A stretch of DNA of 64,000 nucleotides from G963691885 sp963691885 (GTDB taxonomy: Bacteria > Pseudomonadota > Alphaproteobacteria > UBA8366 > Aestuariispiraceae). This document shows, in pieces, positions 26,678 through 34,834 of the stretch. The stretch is taken from contig OY829843.1 in the NCBI GenBank assembly GCA_963691885.1, positions 4,092,001 to 4,156,000 of the forward strand, in the 5' to 3' direction. The position numbers and the translations under genes are program-made. The notes beneath the pieces were generated by a model. That model saw only the letters and a program-made list of their open reading frames with translations, searched no databases and was not told the DNA's origin. Positions within the stretch are counted from its first letter, which is position 1. Every line of letters begins with the position of its first letter.

Positions 26678-29599
26678 GTGACGACATCTTCGGAACAGGC
26701 CCTTCAGCTCGGTCGGCGATACCTTCTTGGGCTGGCCATAATTGCGATCATTTTCACGGCCTCTCATGCGGCGCCAGTCTTTGTCAGCAGTAAAACCGCT
26801 GAACTGGCCGCAGCCATTAACATTTCAGGTCGTCAGCGCATGTTGAGCCAACGGATCATGTTCTTCGGTGGTCAGGTTGTTGCCAGCCCTGTCACGGACC
26901 CGGAAAAATCTGAAAAACTGGCCGCGGCAATTGAGCAGTTTGACCGCGCTCATCAGGCACTCAGCCGGGGCGGTGATATGGGTTTGAGCGGCGATTTATC
27001 GCCACAGACTGCCGGCCTGTATTTCGGCAGTTCTGGTGACCCGACCTCCACCAGTGATCCCGCATATCTGGATGCTTTATCTGAAGAGTTTTTGAGCAAT
27101 GCTCGAACGGTCCTCGCAGAAGCAGAGGGCTATGAACTCGCCTGGACCTGGATGCTGGCCAATGTGCCGGAGCGTCTGCTGGGCAAGCTGAATTCGGCCG
27201 TAGCCTCGTTTGAAGAAGACTCAAACCGGTCCAGTCAGGCAATCCAGCAAGCTCAGGTGTTTGGGTATCTGCTTGCGATGCTGGGGCTTATTCTGCAGAT
27301 TTTCGTCATTTTCAGGCCGGCAAACCGCGCGCTGCGGGATTTAGTCGGAAACCTCGAAGAAGCGCGTCGTGAGGCGGCTCATGCGGCCAAGGTCAAGAGC
27401 GAGTTTCTGGCCAATATGAGCCACGAGATCAGAACACCCCTGAACGCCATCATCGGGCTTAACCGCATCGTGATGGGTACAAGACTGGATTCCATGCAGC
27501 GGGATTACCTGAACAAGGTCTCCGTCTCTTCCCGTTCCCTGCTTGAAATCATCAATGATGTCCTTGACCAGTCTAAACTGGAAGCGGGAAAACTGGCCAT
27601 CGAGCGGACGGGTTTTGAATTGTCCGAATTGCTCGAGGATATCGCGATGATCAACGGTGTTCGGCTGGAACGGCGTGACGTCGACCTCGTCATTCGGGTT
27701 GATGATAATGTGCCCAACGCCTTGATTGGTGACCCCCTGCGGATCCGCCAGATTCTGATCAATCTGCTGTCGAACGCCATTAAATTTACCCATGAGGGCA
27801 AGATTGAACTGTCGGTTTCCGCCGATACAGGCGGGGCGGACGGTAATCTGGAGGTGCGCTTTCGGGTGGCTGACACAGGGATCGGCATGTCACCGGATCA
27901 AGTATCCGGCCTGTTTCAGGCGTTTCAACAGGCGGATTCTTCGACGACCAGAAAATATGGAGGTACAGGTCTGGGGCTTTCCATCAGCGCTCAATTGGCG
28001 CGCCTTATGGATGGTGACGTAACGGTCGAGAGCGTTGAAGGCGAAGGCAGTACGTTTGAACTGGCTTTACCAGTTGGTGTGGGCAAGGCCATGTCGCCCC
28101 TTCAGGGCGAGGTTATGGCAGGCAAAACCGTGCTTGTGGTGGATGACAGTGATGTTGCCAGAACCGTGGTTGCCGATGTTGTTTCCAAGGCAGGGGCCAC
28201 AGTTATCGAAGCATCCTCAGCGGCCGAGATGGCGAACCTGATCGTTACGCATAATCCGCCCCTTGATCTGATCCTGATCGACTGGAATATGCCCGAAACA
28301 AACGGGATTGATGCACTCGAGCAGATCCCGTTGAGCGTTCGACCGCCGGTTATCATGATCACTGCGTATTCCGACAGTTCGCTGTTACAGAATGCTGATG
28401 AGTCCGGTATTTCAGCTGTCTTGCAGAAGCCGGTCGCCCCGTCCCTTTTGCTGCGTCGATCACTTGAAGCTCTGGAAAAGTCTTTCGGACAGGCCCTGCC
28501 CGACAGCCAGGCCACCAAGGGCCTCAGCCTGGCCCCATTGCAGTGTTATCACGTGTTGCTGGCTGAGGATAACGAGATCAACCGGATCGTTGCAGTGACC
28601 ATTCTGGAGGAGGCCGGCGCCACGGTCGATGTCGCCGAAAACGGTCGTATCGTCGTTGAGAAAGTTGTGAAATCGATCTCATCACCCAAGCATAGGGACT
28701 TTGATGTCATCCTCATGGATATTCAAATGCCTGAGATGGACGGCTTTGAGGCGACAGAAGAGGTCCTCGCTATTCCAACTGCGAAAGATATCCCCATCAT
28801 AGCGATGACCGCCCATGCGCAACGTGATGAGCAATTACGATGTCTCGATTTGGGGATGGTTGAACATCTCAGCAAACCGATCGAGCCGGAACGCGTCATC
28901 GCCGCTATCCAGCGCCATGCTAATCCAGCTCAAGATCGGGCTGAAGCTATGACGCTAAGCCCCTCTCCGACTGGCGAGATTGATGTTGAGGTGGGTTCAC
29001 TCAAGAAATTCGATGAAGCCGCCCTTCTTCGCTCGCTCGGCGGAGATAAAGTGCTGGCGAAGCGACTACTTGAGAAATTCACAACTGGTCTAGACCCGCA
29101 ACTAGCAGTGGCGAAAGAGGCACTGTTGAAGGGTGACCGTGAGGTGCTTGGGGAGACGTTGCACAGCTTGAAGGGCACGGCGGGCAACCTGCGTCTGGAC
29201 GCCCTTGCCGACGCTGCGGAAAAGTTTGAAGAGGCCCTGAACGCATCAAATGATCTGGAGGCATCTGTCTTACCAGAGCTGCTGGACCTCTTGCACCGTG
29301 AAGGAGAGGCAGTTCAAGCCGAAATTGGCGATCGCTTTGCGGCTGTAAAAGAGGAAGCGCTTGTTACGGAGAAGACGGAGAAGCCTCTCGAAAGTACGGA
29401 CCTTCAGGCGTTGGAAGCCGCGCTTAGCGCGGGCGACATTGAATCTGAAGACCTCTTCAATGCGTTAAAGCCATCCCTTTATCACTTTGACCCGACCGCG
29501 ACCAAGACGCTGCAAGCCGCCCTCGATACAATGGATTACAACGGAGCGTCGGAACAGGTCCGTGCCATCTCGGCGCGCGTGGAGCAAAGCGCGACGTAG
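26678..29599 (+). CDS. Hybrid sensor histidine kinase: PilJ-N, HisKA, HATPase, two REC, Hpt
   Basis: Inner-membrane phosphorelay protein of 973 aa. Membrane helix 1 is at about 15-35. A periplasmic type IV pili methyl-accepting transducer N-terminal domain follows (AAINISGRQRMLSQRIMFFGGQ), then helix 2 at about 193-213. HisKA is in EFLANMSHEIRTPLNAIIG (His249), with N-box LINLLSNAIKFTH and G2 GGTGLGLSI. Receiver 1 has VLVVDDSDVA and LILIDWNMPET (about residue 534). Receiver 2 has VLLAEDNEINR and VILMDIQMPEMDGFE (about 680). The Hpt domain has LHSLKGTAGNLRLDAL (His about 829). The start is GTG at 26678. PilJ-N domains are associated with nitrate/nitrite or surface sensing in relatives; the ligand here is unknown. 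Confidence 0.93.
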   Translation: MTTSSEQALQLGRRYLLGLAIIAIIFTASHAAPVFVSSKTAELAAAINISGRQRMLSQRIMFFGGQVVASPVTDPEKSEKLAAAIEQFDRAHQALSRGGDMGLSGDLSPQTAGLYFGSSGDPTSTSDPAYLDALSEEFLSNARTVLAEAEGYELAWTWMLANVPERLLGKLNSAVASFEEDSNRSSQAIQQAQVFGYLLAMLGLILQIFVIFRPANRALRDLVGNLEEARREAAHAAKVKSEFLANMSHEIRTPLNAIIGLNRIVMGTRLDSMQRDYLNKVSVSSRSLLEIINDVLDQSKLEAGKLAIERTGFELSELLEDIAMINGVRLERRDVDLVIRVDDNVPNALIGDPLRIRQILINLLSNAIKFTHEGKIELSVSADTGGADGNLEVRFRVADTGIGMSPDQVSGLFQAFQQADSSTTRKYGGTGLGLSISAQLARLMDGDVTVESVEGEGSTFELALPVGVGKAMSPLQGEVMAGKTVLVVDDSDVARTVVADVVSKAGATVIEASSAAEMANLIVTHNPPLDLILIDWNMPETNGIDALEQIPLSVRPPVIMITAYSDSSLLQNADESGISAVLQKPVAPSLLLRRSLEALEKSFGQALPDSQATKGLSLAPLQCYHVLLAEDNEINRIVAVTILEEAGATVDVAENGRIVVEKVVKSISSPKHRDFDVILMDIQMPEMDGFEATEEVLAIPTAKDIPIIAMTAHAQRDEQLRCLDLGMVEHLSKPIEPERVIAAIQRHANPAQDRAEAMTLSPSPTGEIDVEVGSLKKFDEAALLRSLGGDKVLAKRLLEKFTTGLDPQLAVAKEALLKGDREVLGETLHSLKGTAGNLRLDALADAAEKFEEALNASNDLEASVLPELLDLLHREGEAVQAEIGDRFAAVKEEALVTEKTEKPLESTDLQALEAALSAGDIESEDLFNALKPSLYHFDPTATKTLQAALDTMDYNGASEQVRAISARVEQSAT

Positions 29600-29617
29600 G
29601 CTTTGGCAGCCCACGGT

Positions 29618-31204
29618 TCAATCCGCCTTGATAAGGTCGGCTGCCTTCTCAGCGATCATGATGGTGGGGGCATTTGTGTTACCGGATATCAAACGCGGCA
29701 TGATAGAAGCATCGACAACCCGCAGACCCTCAATGCCCCGGACTTTGAGTTCCGGATCCACAACGGATCGTTCGTCACTTCCCATGCGGCACGTTCCGAC
29801 CGGGTGATAGATGGTTGCCCCAAATCCACGGGCATAGTCCAGCATCTCATCTTCTGTCTGACAGTCTGGCCCTGGAATAAGCTCCCCCCCGTCAAAGGGC
29901 TGCATAACACTGGTTTCCATCAGATTGCGGGCCAGTTGCATGCCGCGCCAAAGGACGTAACGGTCTTGCTCTGCATCCAGAAATTTGGGTTGAATGGCCG
30001 GTTTTTCCAGCATCGAATTTCCGGTTGCGTGGACGGTTCCACGGCTTTCCGGTCGCAATTGACAGGGACCAAAGGTCAGACCCGGAAATTTATGAAAGGT
30101 ACGGCGCTTCGGGTCGTCAAAGCTGGCATGGGCAATGTGATATTGAATGTCCGGCGTCTCTAACTCTCGGCTGCTTTTGAGAAAGCCGACCAGGATGCCT
30201 GCTGGCATTGTAAGGGCACCTTTGCGCATTGTCGCGAATTTCAGAACCTCTGAAACAAGACCCAGCCCCCTTGCCTTCTGGTTCAAACTTTCCGCGTTTT
30301 TCAAACGCCAGCAAAGACGCACCACATAATGGTCCTGAAGGTTCTCCCCGACATCTGGTGAGGCATGCTGAACTTCGATGCCAAGCGCATTCAGATGCGT
30401 CGGATCGCCGATACCGGACACTTCCAGCAGCTGGGGTGACTGGATCGCGCCGGCACAGAGGATTACCTCCCGGCGGGCTCTCGCCTCTCTCACTTCAGTA
30501 CCTTTGAGATAGCTGACACCGACTGCCTTTTTTCCCTCCAGGAGTATTTTCTGGGCAAAGGCATTCGTTTCCACCTGCAGGTTCTGTCGCGACCGTGCGG
30601 GCTTCAGATAGGCCCGCGCCGTGCTCATACGACGCCCGCCCTTCTGGGTGACCTGGAAATAGCTGATGCCGTCTTGTCGCTCTGCATTGTAGTCCGGATT
30701 TGGGGCGTAGCCGATCTCTGTGGAGGCCTCAATCACCCGGTCCAGGATTGGATAGGTCTCTGTGAGGTCCGAGACCGTTAGCGGTCCCCCACCACCCCGA
30801 AAGTCCGGATCACCACCCTCTCGGGCTTCGGCCTTCTTGAAGTATGGCAGGACGTCGTCATAGGACCACCCACGGTTCCCCATTTGTGCCCAAACATCAT
30901 AGTCCTGGGCCTGCCCCCGGACATAGACCATGGCGTTGATTGAGCTGGACCCGCCAAGCACCCTGCCCCGCGGAACGGCGATCTCGCGGTTTCCGGTACC
31001 AGGATCCGGCTGTGTATCGAACATCCAGTTCACTTCCGGGTTGATCATTGTTTTGATATAACCGGCGGGAATGTGGATCCAGGGATTGCTGTCCTCGCCC
31101 CCGGCTTCCAACAGTAGGACGGTGTTTTTTCCGTCTTCGCTCAATCGAGCTGCAAGAACGCAACCGGCTGATCCTGCACCGATGATTATGTAGTCGAATT
31201 CCAT
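29618..31204 (-). CDS. GMC family FAD-dependent oxidoreductase (choline/alcohol dehydrogenase-like)
   Basis: Flavoprotein of 528 aa that oxidises an alcohol or aldehyde. The N-terminal FAD-binding motif is FDYIIIGAGSAGCVLAARL. GMC signature 1 region is VPRGRVLGGSSSINAMVYVRG and signature 2 is GAIQSPQLLEVSGIG. The C-terminal active-site segment is TIYHPVGTCRMG, with the catalytic His. The ATG at 31204 begins directly at the conserved strand; an upstream TTG adds only 7 codons. Choline, polyethylene glycol or other alcohols are possible substrates; no bet genes are adjacent. Confidence 0.92.
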   Translation of the reverse strand: MEFDYIIIGAGSAGCVLAARLSEDGKNTVLLLEAGGEDSNPWIHIPAGYIKTMINPEVNWMFDTQPDPGTGNREIAVPRGRVLGGSSSINAMVYVRGQAQDYDVWAQMGNRGWSYDDVLPYFKKAEAREGGDPDFRGGGGPLTVSDLTETYPILDRVIEASTEIGYAPNPDYNAERQDGISYFQVTQKGGRRMSTARAYLKPARSRQNLQVETNAFAQKILLEGKKAVGVSYLKGTEVREARARREVILCAGAIQSPQLLEVSGIGDPTHLNALGIEVQHASPDVGENLQDHYVVRLCWRLKNAESLNQKARGLGLVSEVLKFATMRKGALTMPAGILVGFLKSSRELETPDIQYHIAHASFDDPKRRTFHKFPGLTFGPCQLRPESRGTVHATGNSMLEKPAIQPKFLDAEQDRYVLWRGMQLARNLMETSVMQPFDGGELIPGPDCQTEDEMLDYARGFGATIYHPVGTCRMGSDERSVVDPELKVRGIEGLRVVDASIMPRLISGNTNAPTIMIAEKAADLIKAD

Positions 31205-31316
31205 CTTCGAGCGTCCCGAATGCAAGTGTTCGTCTTTAAGGAACTTTCCGTTGCCAGAGGGGTAATGGCAAGCCTGGGATGCGTATGACTACAAAGTCAC
31301 ACTATGGCGACGTTGC

Positions 31317-32648
31317 TTAATTCGGCAGACGGAGGGGACCGCCGTAATCATTGATTGTCATCTGTTCCAGTGTCAGATCGGAAACCAGTGACAGCAGTGT
31401 AAACGCGTTGATCGCGAAATTGCGGCGGGCTGCTGTGGCATCTGCCCTTGCGTTCAAAAGCGCCGTCTCACCAGCCAGCACGTCCAGAAGGCTTCGGTTC
31501 CCTAGTTTTCGCTCCTCACGGGCCAATTCCAGAAAATCCGCTGCCAATTGTGCCTGATCCCTCAACAGGTCCGAGGTGTTTTGGGCAGTTCGGAAGTTTT
31601 GCCAGGCGTTGCGAACGAGTTCTTCGATTTCGTCACGGGCCTGGTCCAGCCGGAACGTCCCCGACGTATGGTCCAATTCAGAGGCGCGAATAGAATTCAG
31701 TGCTGTCATGCCAAGATTGAAGGGAAAGGACACCTCTATCTTCGCGATCGCATCACGCTCATAGCCTTCGGTGCCGGAAACATCCTGCTTCGCTGTAACC
31801 TGCGCGATCGCGTTCAGCTTTGGATACAGTTTGTCGGCTTTGTTCTGTTTGCTGGCCTCAAGAAGGGCTTCCGTTCCAAGGCGGGCTGCCTGAATTCTGA
31901 GGTTGCCGTCAATGGCCCTTACAACGGCGGCATCAACATTTTCCGGAAGTCTTTGTCTTTCGACTGCCGGGACTTCCCGCAAAAATTCGACCTCGGGAAA
32001 GAACCCGTAAACCTTTTTGAAAAGGTTCCGGGCGATCTGTACATCCCCTTCGGCCTGTATCCGTCTTGCCCGCGCGGCCGAGAGTTGACTCCTCACCTGC
32101 AACAGGTCTGTTTCCTGACCGCCGCCGGCGGCAAGACGATCAGCCTCCAGTTTTTCCTGCGCAAGGATGTTTTCTTCAGAGCGCAGCGCGAAATCCGCGA
32201 CTTCGCTTGCTCGCAGCAAGTTCAAATGGGCGATAATTCCTTGCAGAAGGATGTCCTGGACCGCGACCTTTTTGTTGGCGTCCGATGCGCGTTTTCTCAG
32301 TTCCGACTGTTTGATTGTCGCGTCATTTGAACCGAAATCGTAGAGCCTTTGCGTAACCGTCAGGTCCAGCTGCCGAGGTGTCAGTAAGGTGTTATCGGCC
32401 TCGGAATTGATCTGGTCTTCCCGGCCAATGGACCCAGTAACATTCAGATTGGGATACCAGACGCCATTGGTCTCTTGAAGTCTTTCATCAGCAGCAAGGA
32501 AATCAGCATTCGCGGCCCGAACGGTTTTATGTGTTGCGGTCAGTTCCTCAAGGCGTTTGAAAATGTCAGCCTGTGCGACTGACGTTGTGGCAAGGCCTAT
32601 CAATGCACCACACGCTACTGAAGCAAGAAGATTTTTATTTAACTTCAT
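31317..32648 (-). CDS. TolC family outer membrane protein
   Basis: Outer membrane channel-tunnel of type I secretion and efflux systems, 443 aa from the ATG at 32648. The signal peptide begins MKLNKNLLASVACGALIG and is cut after VAQA. Two TolC-type repeats are visible. The first has DLTVTQRLYDFGSNDA and a long helix; the second has IAKIEVSFPFNLG and the helices DEIEELVRNAWQNFRTAQ and LARERKLGNRSLLDVL-like coil. It lies beside the HlyD and ABC genes, separated only by the small plus-strand gene at 32867, and is the expected third component of the exporter. Confidence 0.92.
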   Translation of the reverse strand: MKLNKNLLASVACGALIGLATTSVAQADIFKRLEELTATHKTVRAANADFLAADERLQETNGVWYPNLNVTGSIGREDQINSEADNTLLTPRQLDLTVTQRLYDFGSNDATIKQSELRKRASDANKKVAVQDILLQGIIAHLNLLRASEVADFALRSEENILAQEKLEADRLAAGGGQETDLLQVRSQLSAARARRIQAEGDVQIARNLFKKVYGFFPEVEFLREVPAVERQRLPENVDAAVVRAIDGNLRIQAARLGTEALLEASKQNKADKLYPKLNAIAQVTAKQDVSGTEGYERDAIAKIEVSFPFNLGMTALNSIRASELDHTSGTFRLDQARDEIEELVRNAWQNFRTAQNTSDLLRDQAQLAADFLELAREERKLGNRSLLDVLAGETALLNARADATAARRNFAINAFTLLSLVSDLTLEQMTINDYGGPLRLPN

Positions 32649-32753
32649 CTTGTATTTACTTCTTCTCTGCTTCAACAAATCTTCGCGACCTCAAAGAGAC
32701 TCGATTTTTATTCTGCGACCGACTAGCCCGCTATTATCAAAATAACAGACTTT

Positions 32754-32781
32754 ACTTGATGAATACTTCTTTTCATCAAGT
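32754..32781. promoter_or_regulatory. Perfect 10-bp palindrome between tolC and the divergent small gene
   Basis: ACTTGATGAA and TTCATCAAGT are separated by 8 bases, in the middle of an AT-rich 218-base divergent intergenic region. The position suits an operator controlling both directions, or a hairpin. No T-run follows, so termination is less likely. The binding protein is unknown. Confidence 0.5.
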
Positions 32782-32866
32782 CATAGAATATTATCATTTT
32801 AGTTTAAAGGTCTCTTCTAAATTCGAGTAGACTAAAATTAGCAAAAATACAAGGAATCCGCATTAA

Positions 32867-33493
32867 ATGGCAGAAAACAGGGCAATTATTTCGCCTGCTG
32901 ATTGCAAAACCGTCACTCAAATATTGGACGATCAGCGTGATTCTCTGACTGTGACACCCTATCAGCCTGAGCCGATTCTTATTTTTGCCTGGGAAATAGC
33001 AAGCCAAGATGAGAGTAGTTTAGTGTCGATTGCACGGCGCGCTTTAGCCGGGTTGCAGGGTCGTATTTCGGCTTTGGACCATGTGGCTGAGTGCACACCG
33101 GCAGTTTTGCGATGCCGTCAGGGGAGCTCTGTCAGCCCCGCACCGTTGCCTGGTGTTGTTGGACGGGCCGGGATTGGTGTTGTGAATACCTATCACCGGG
33201 TGGATCTTGCCTGTCGTGTCGCCCTCTCTCACCCGGATGATTACCTTGGGGGGGAAATTGTTTTGTCTGGAGCGGGCGAACCAAGCCGTTTCAAACCCGC
33301 CCAGGGCCACGAAGTCCTGGTCGCCCGTGAACATCTGACCGCAATTCGCCCGGTTCACCGCGGGATCCGTGATGAACTCATTCTATTCTTGGCCTTCGAT
33401 AGGGGATCGGTTGAAAAAAAACAGGCAGAAGTCACACTGGACCGTCTCGGATACAAGCAGATTGCCAATAATATTGGTCGGTTCGGTCGATAG
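32867..33493 (+). CDS. PKHD-hydroxylase-like protein lacking iron ligands, 208 aa
   Basis: The C-terminal half (YHRVDLACRVALSHPDDYLGGEIVL, then FKPAQGHEVLVAREHLTAIRPVHRG) follows the pattern of the jelly-roll core of PKHD-type 2-oxoglutarate/Fe(II) hydroxylases such as YbiX/PiuC, which have RTDLSATLFLSDP, YDGGEL and LHxVTPVTRG. The HxD pair expected before this region is not seen. The distal histidine position reads T in HLTAIRPV. The arginine that binds 2-oxoglutarate is retained in the HRG / RDEL stretch. It is therefore probably a non-catalytic relative. It converges on the HlyD gene with a 9-base gap and shares its family with the protein at 36560-37180. Confidence 0.6.
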   Translation: MAENRAIISPADCKTVTQILDDQRDSLTVTPYQPEPILIFAWEIASQDESSLVSIARRALAGLQGRISALDHVAECTPAVLRCRQGSSVSPAPLPGVVGRAGIGVVNTYHRVDLACRVALSHPDDYLGGEIVLSGAGEPSRFKPAQGHEVLVAREHLTAIRPVHRGIRDELILFLAFDRGSVEKKQAEVTLDRLGYKQIANNIGRFGR

Positions 33494-33502
33494 GGCCGTT
33501 GA

Positions 33503-34825
33503 TTATCGTTCCATCAGGGCCTGACCACCCTGGCTCAAGATCGGCGCGGTAATGTAATCGAGGACTGTTCGTTTGCCGGTTCGTATATTCGCTACAACCT
33601 GGGTGCCTGGAAACAGGTCATAACGGTCCTCGCCATTACTGAAAAAACTGGCGTCGGCATCGATCCGGACCCGAAAATACGGGACGCCATCTTCGGTCAT
33701 CAATCTATCAGGACTGATTTCTGCGACGGTCCCATCGATATTTCCAAATCTGACCAAGTCCGGAGAATTTAACTTTATGACTGCGCGTTGCCCCGGCTTC
33801 ACATAGCCAATTTCTTGTGGAGGCAATGTCGCTTCGACGATCAGCCGGTCGTCGCCTGGCACAATTGCAGCGACCGTTTCGCCCGGTTGAACAACACCGC
33901 CAATGGTTGAGACCGAAATTTCCTTGACCAAGCCACTGACCGGCGCGCGCAGGACGGTCCGCGTCAAGCTGTCCTGGAATTTCAGCATGCGTTGTCCCAT
34001 TTCGGTAAAGTCGCGTTCAACCTGTGCCAGTTCCGCCGAGACAGCATTGATGCGCCGCAGCCGCGCTTCTTCGAGGCTGTTTTCCGCAACATCAAGGGCC
34101 GCCTTGGCCCCCTTCAGGGCTTCGGCATCTTGTGCAATGGCACCTTCCAGATCCTGTAACTCCCGCTGTAGCTGTAAATGGCTGTACCGGTTTGTGATGT
34201 TTTTCCGAAGCAGTTCCGCACTGATCTCAACCTGTTCCTTGAACAGGGTCAGGCTCTTCAACGCGTTACTGCGCCGGGTTTGAATGGCCCGTATTTCCTG
34301 CTGTCGCTGCTGCGCCGTATTGGTGAGGCGTTCAGCCTCGGTTGCTGCTTCTTGCCGGGTCGATTCCAGAAGCGATGCGGCCTGTTTGACGAGGTCTGGT
34401 GCTTTCAATTGGAGGGTAGCCGAGAATGCGTCCTCAATGGGTGTATCAGAAACCTCAGCCAAGAGGCGGGCACGCTCGACTTCAAGGTAGAGGAGACGCG
34501 TCTGAAGTTCTGCAACATCAGCGGCGTTCCGTGTTGAAGCAAGAGTCAGGAGAGGTTGCCCTTCGACGACTGCATCCCCTTCGCTGATCAAGATTTCTTC
34601 TACAATTCCACCTTCCAGATGTTGGACATCCCGGACGCGGCTGCTTGGTTTGACTTCACCAATTGCCACGCTGACGATGTCCAGTTGAGAGCGAAACGAC
34701 CAGAAACCCGCGCCGACCATCAGGGCGAGCAGAGCCAGCAGAAACAACACGGAGAACGCCGATGCTTTTTCGTCGCGTTGTGGGCCAAGCGGAACCTGCC
34801 AGGGTCTCTTTTCGATTTGGCTCAT
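33503..34825 (-). CDS. HlyD family type I secretion periplasmic adaptor
   Basis: Membrane fusion protein of 440 aa linking the inner membrane ABC exporter to TolC. A short cytoplasmic N-terminus is followed by one membrane helix (about 25-46, FSVLFLLALLALMVGAGF). The lipoyl/barrel start is RVRDVQHLEGGIVEEILISEGDAV, and a long alpha-helical coiled-coil covers about 115-290. The C-terminal beta-barrel has LIVEATLPPQEIGYVKPGQRAVIKL and ends FPGTQVVANIRTGKRTVLDYI, as in HlyD/PrtE proteins. The gene starts 9 bases after the ABC gene, in the order substrate-PKHD-ABC-HlyD. Confidence 0.94.
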   Translation of the reverse strand: MSQIEKRPWQVPLGPQRDEKASAFSVLFLLALLALMVGAGFWSFRSQLDIVSVAIGEVKPSSRVRDVQHLEGGIVEEILISEGDAVVEGQPLLTLASTRNAADVAELQTRLLYLEVERARLLAEVSDTPIEDAFSATLQLKAPDLVKQAASLLESTRQEAATEAERLTNTAQQRQQEIRAIQTRRSNALKSLTLFKEQVEISAELLRKNITNRYSHLQLQRELQDLEGAIAQDAEALKGAKAALDVAENSLEEARLRRINAVSAELAQVERDFTEMGQRMLKFQDSLTRTVLRAPVSGLVKEISVSTIGGVVQPGETVAAIVPGDDRLIVEATLPPQEIGYVKPGQRAVIKLNSPDLVRFGNIDGTVAEISPDRLMTEDGVPYFRVRIDADASFFSNGEDRYDLFPGTQVVANIRTGKRTVLDYITAPILSQGGQALMER

Positions 34826-34834
34826 AGCTGTTCC

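Noticed and set aside
31548..32330. 260-codon plus-strand frame opposite the tolC-like gene
   Set aside because: The minus-strand TolC frame has a signal peptide and family motifs; the opposite frame has none.
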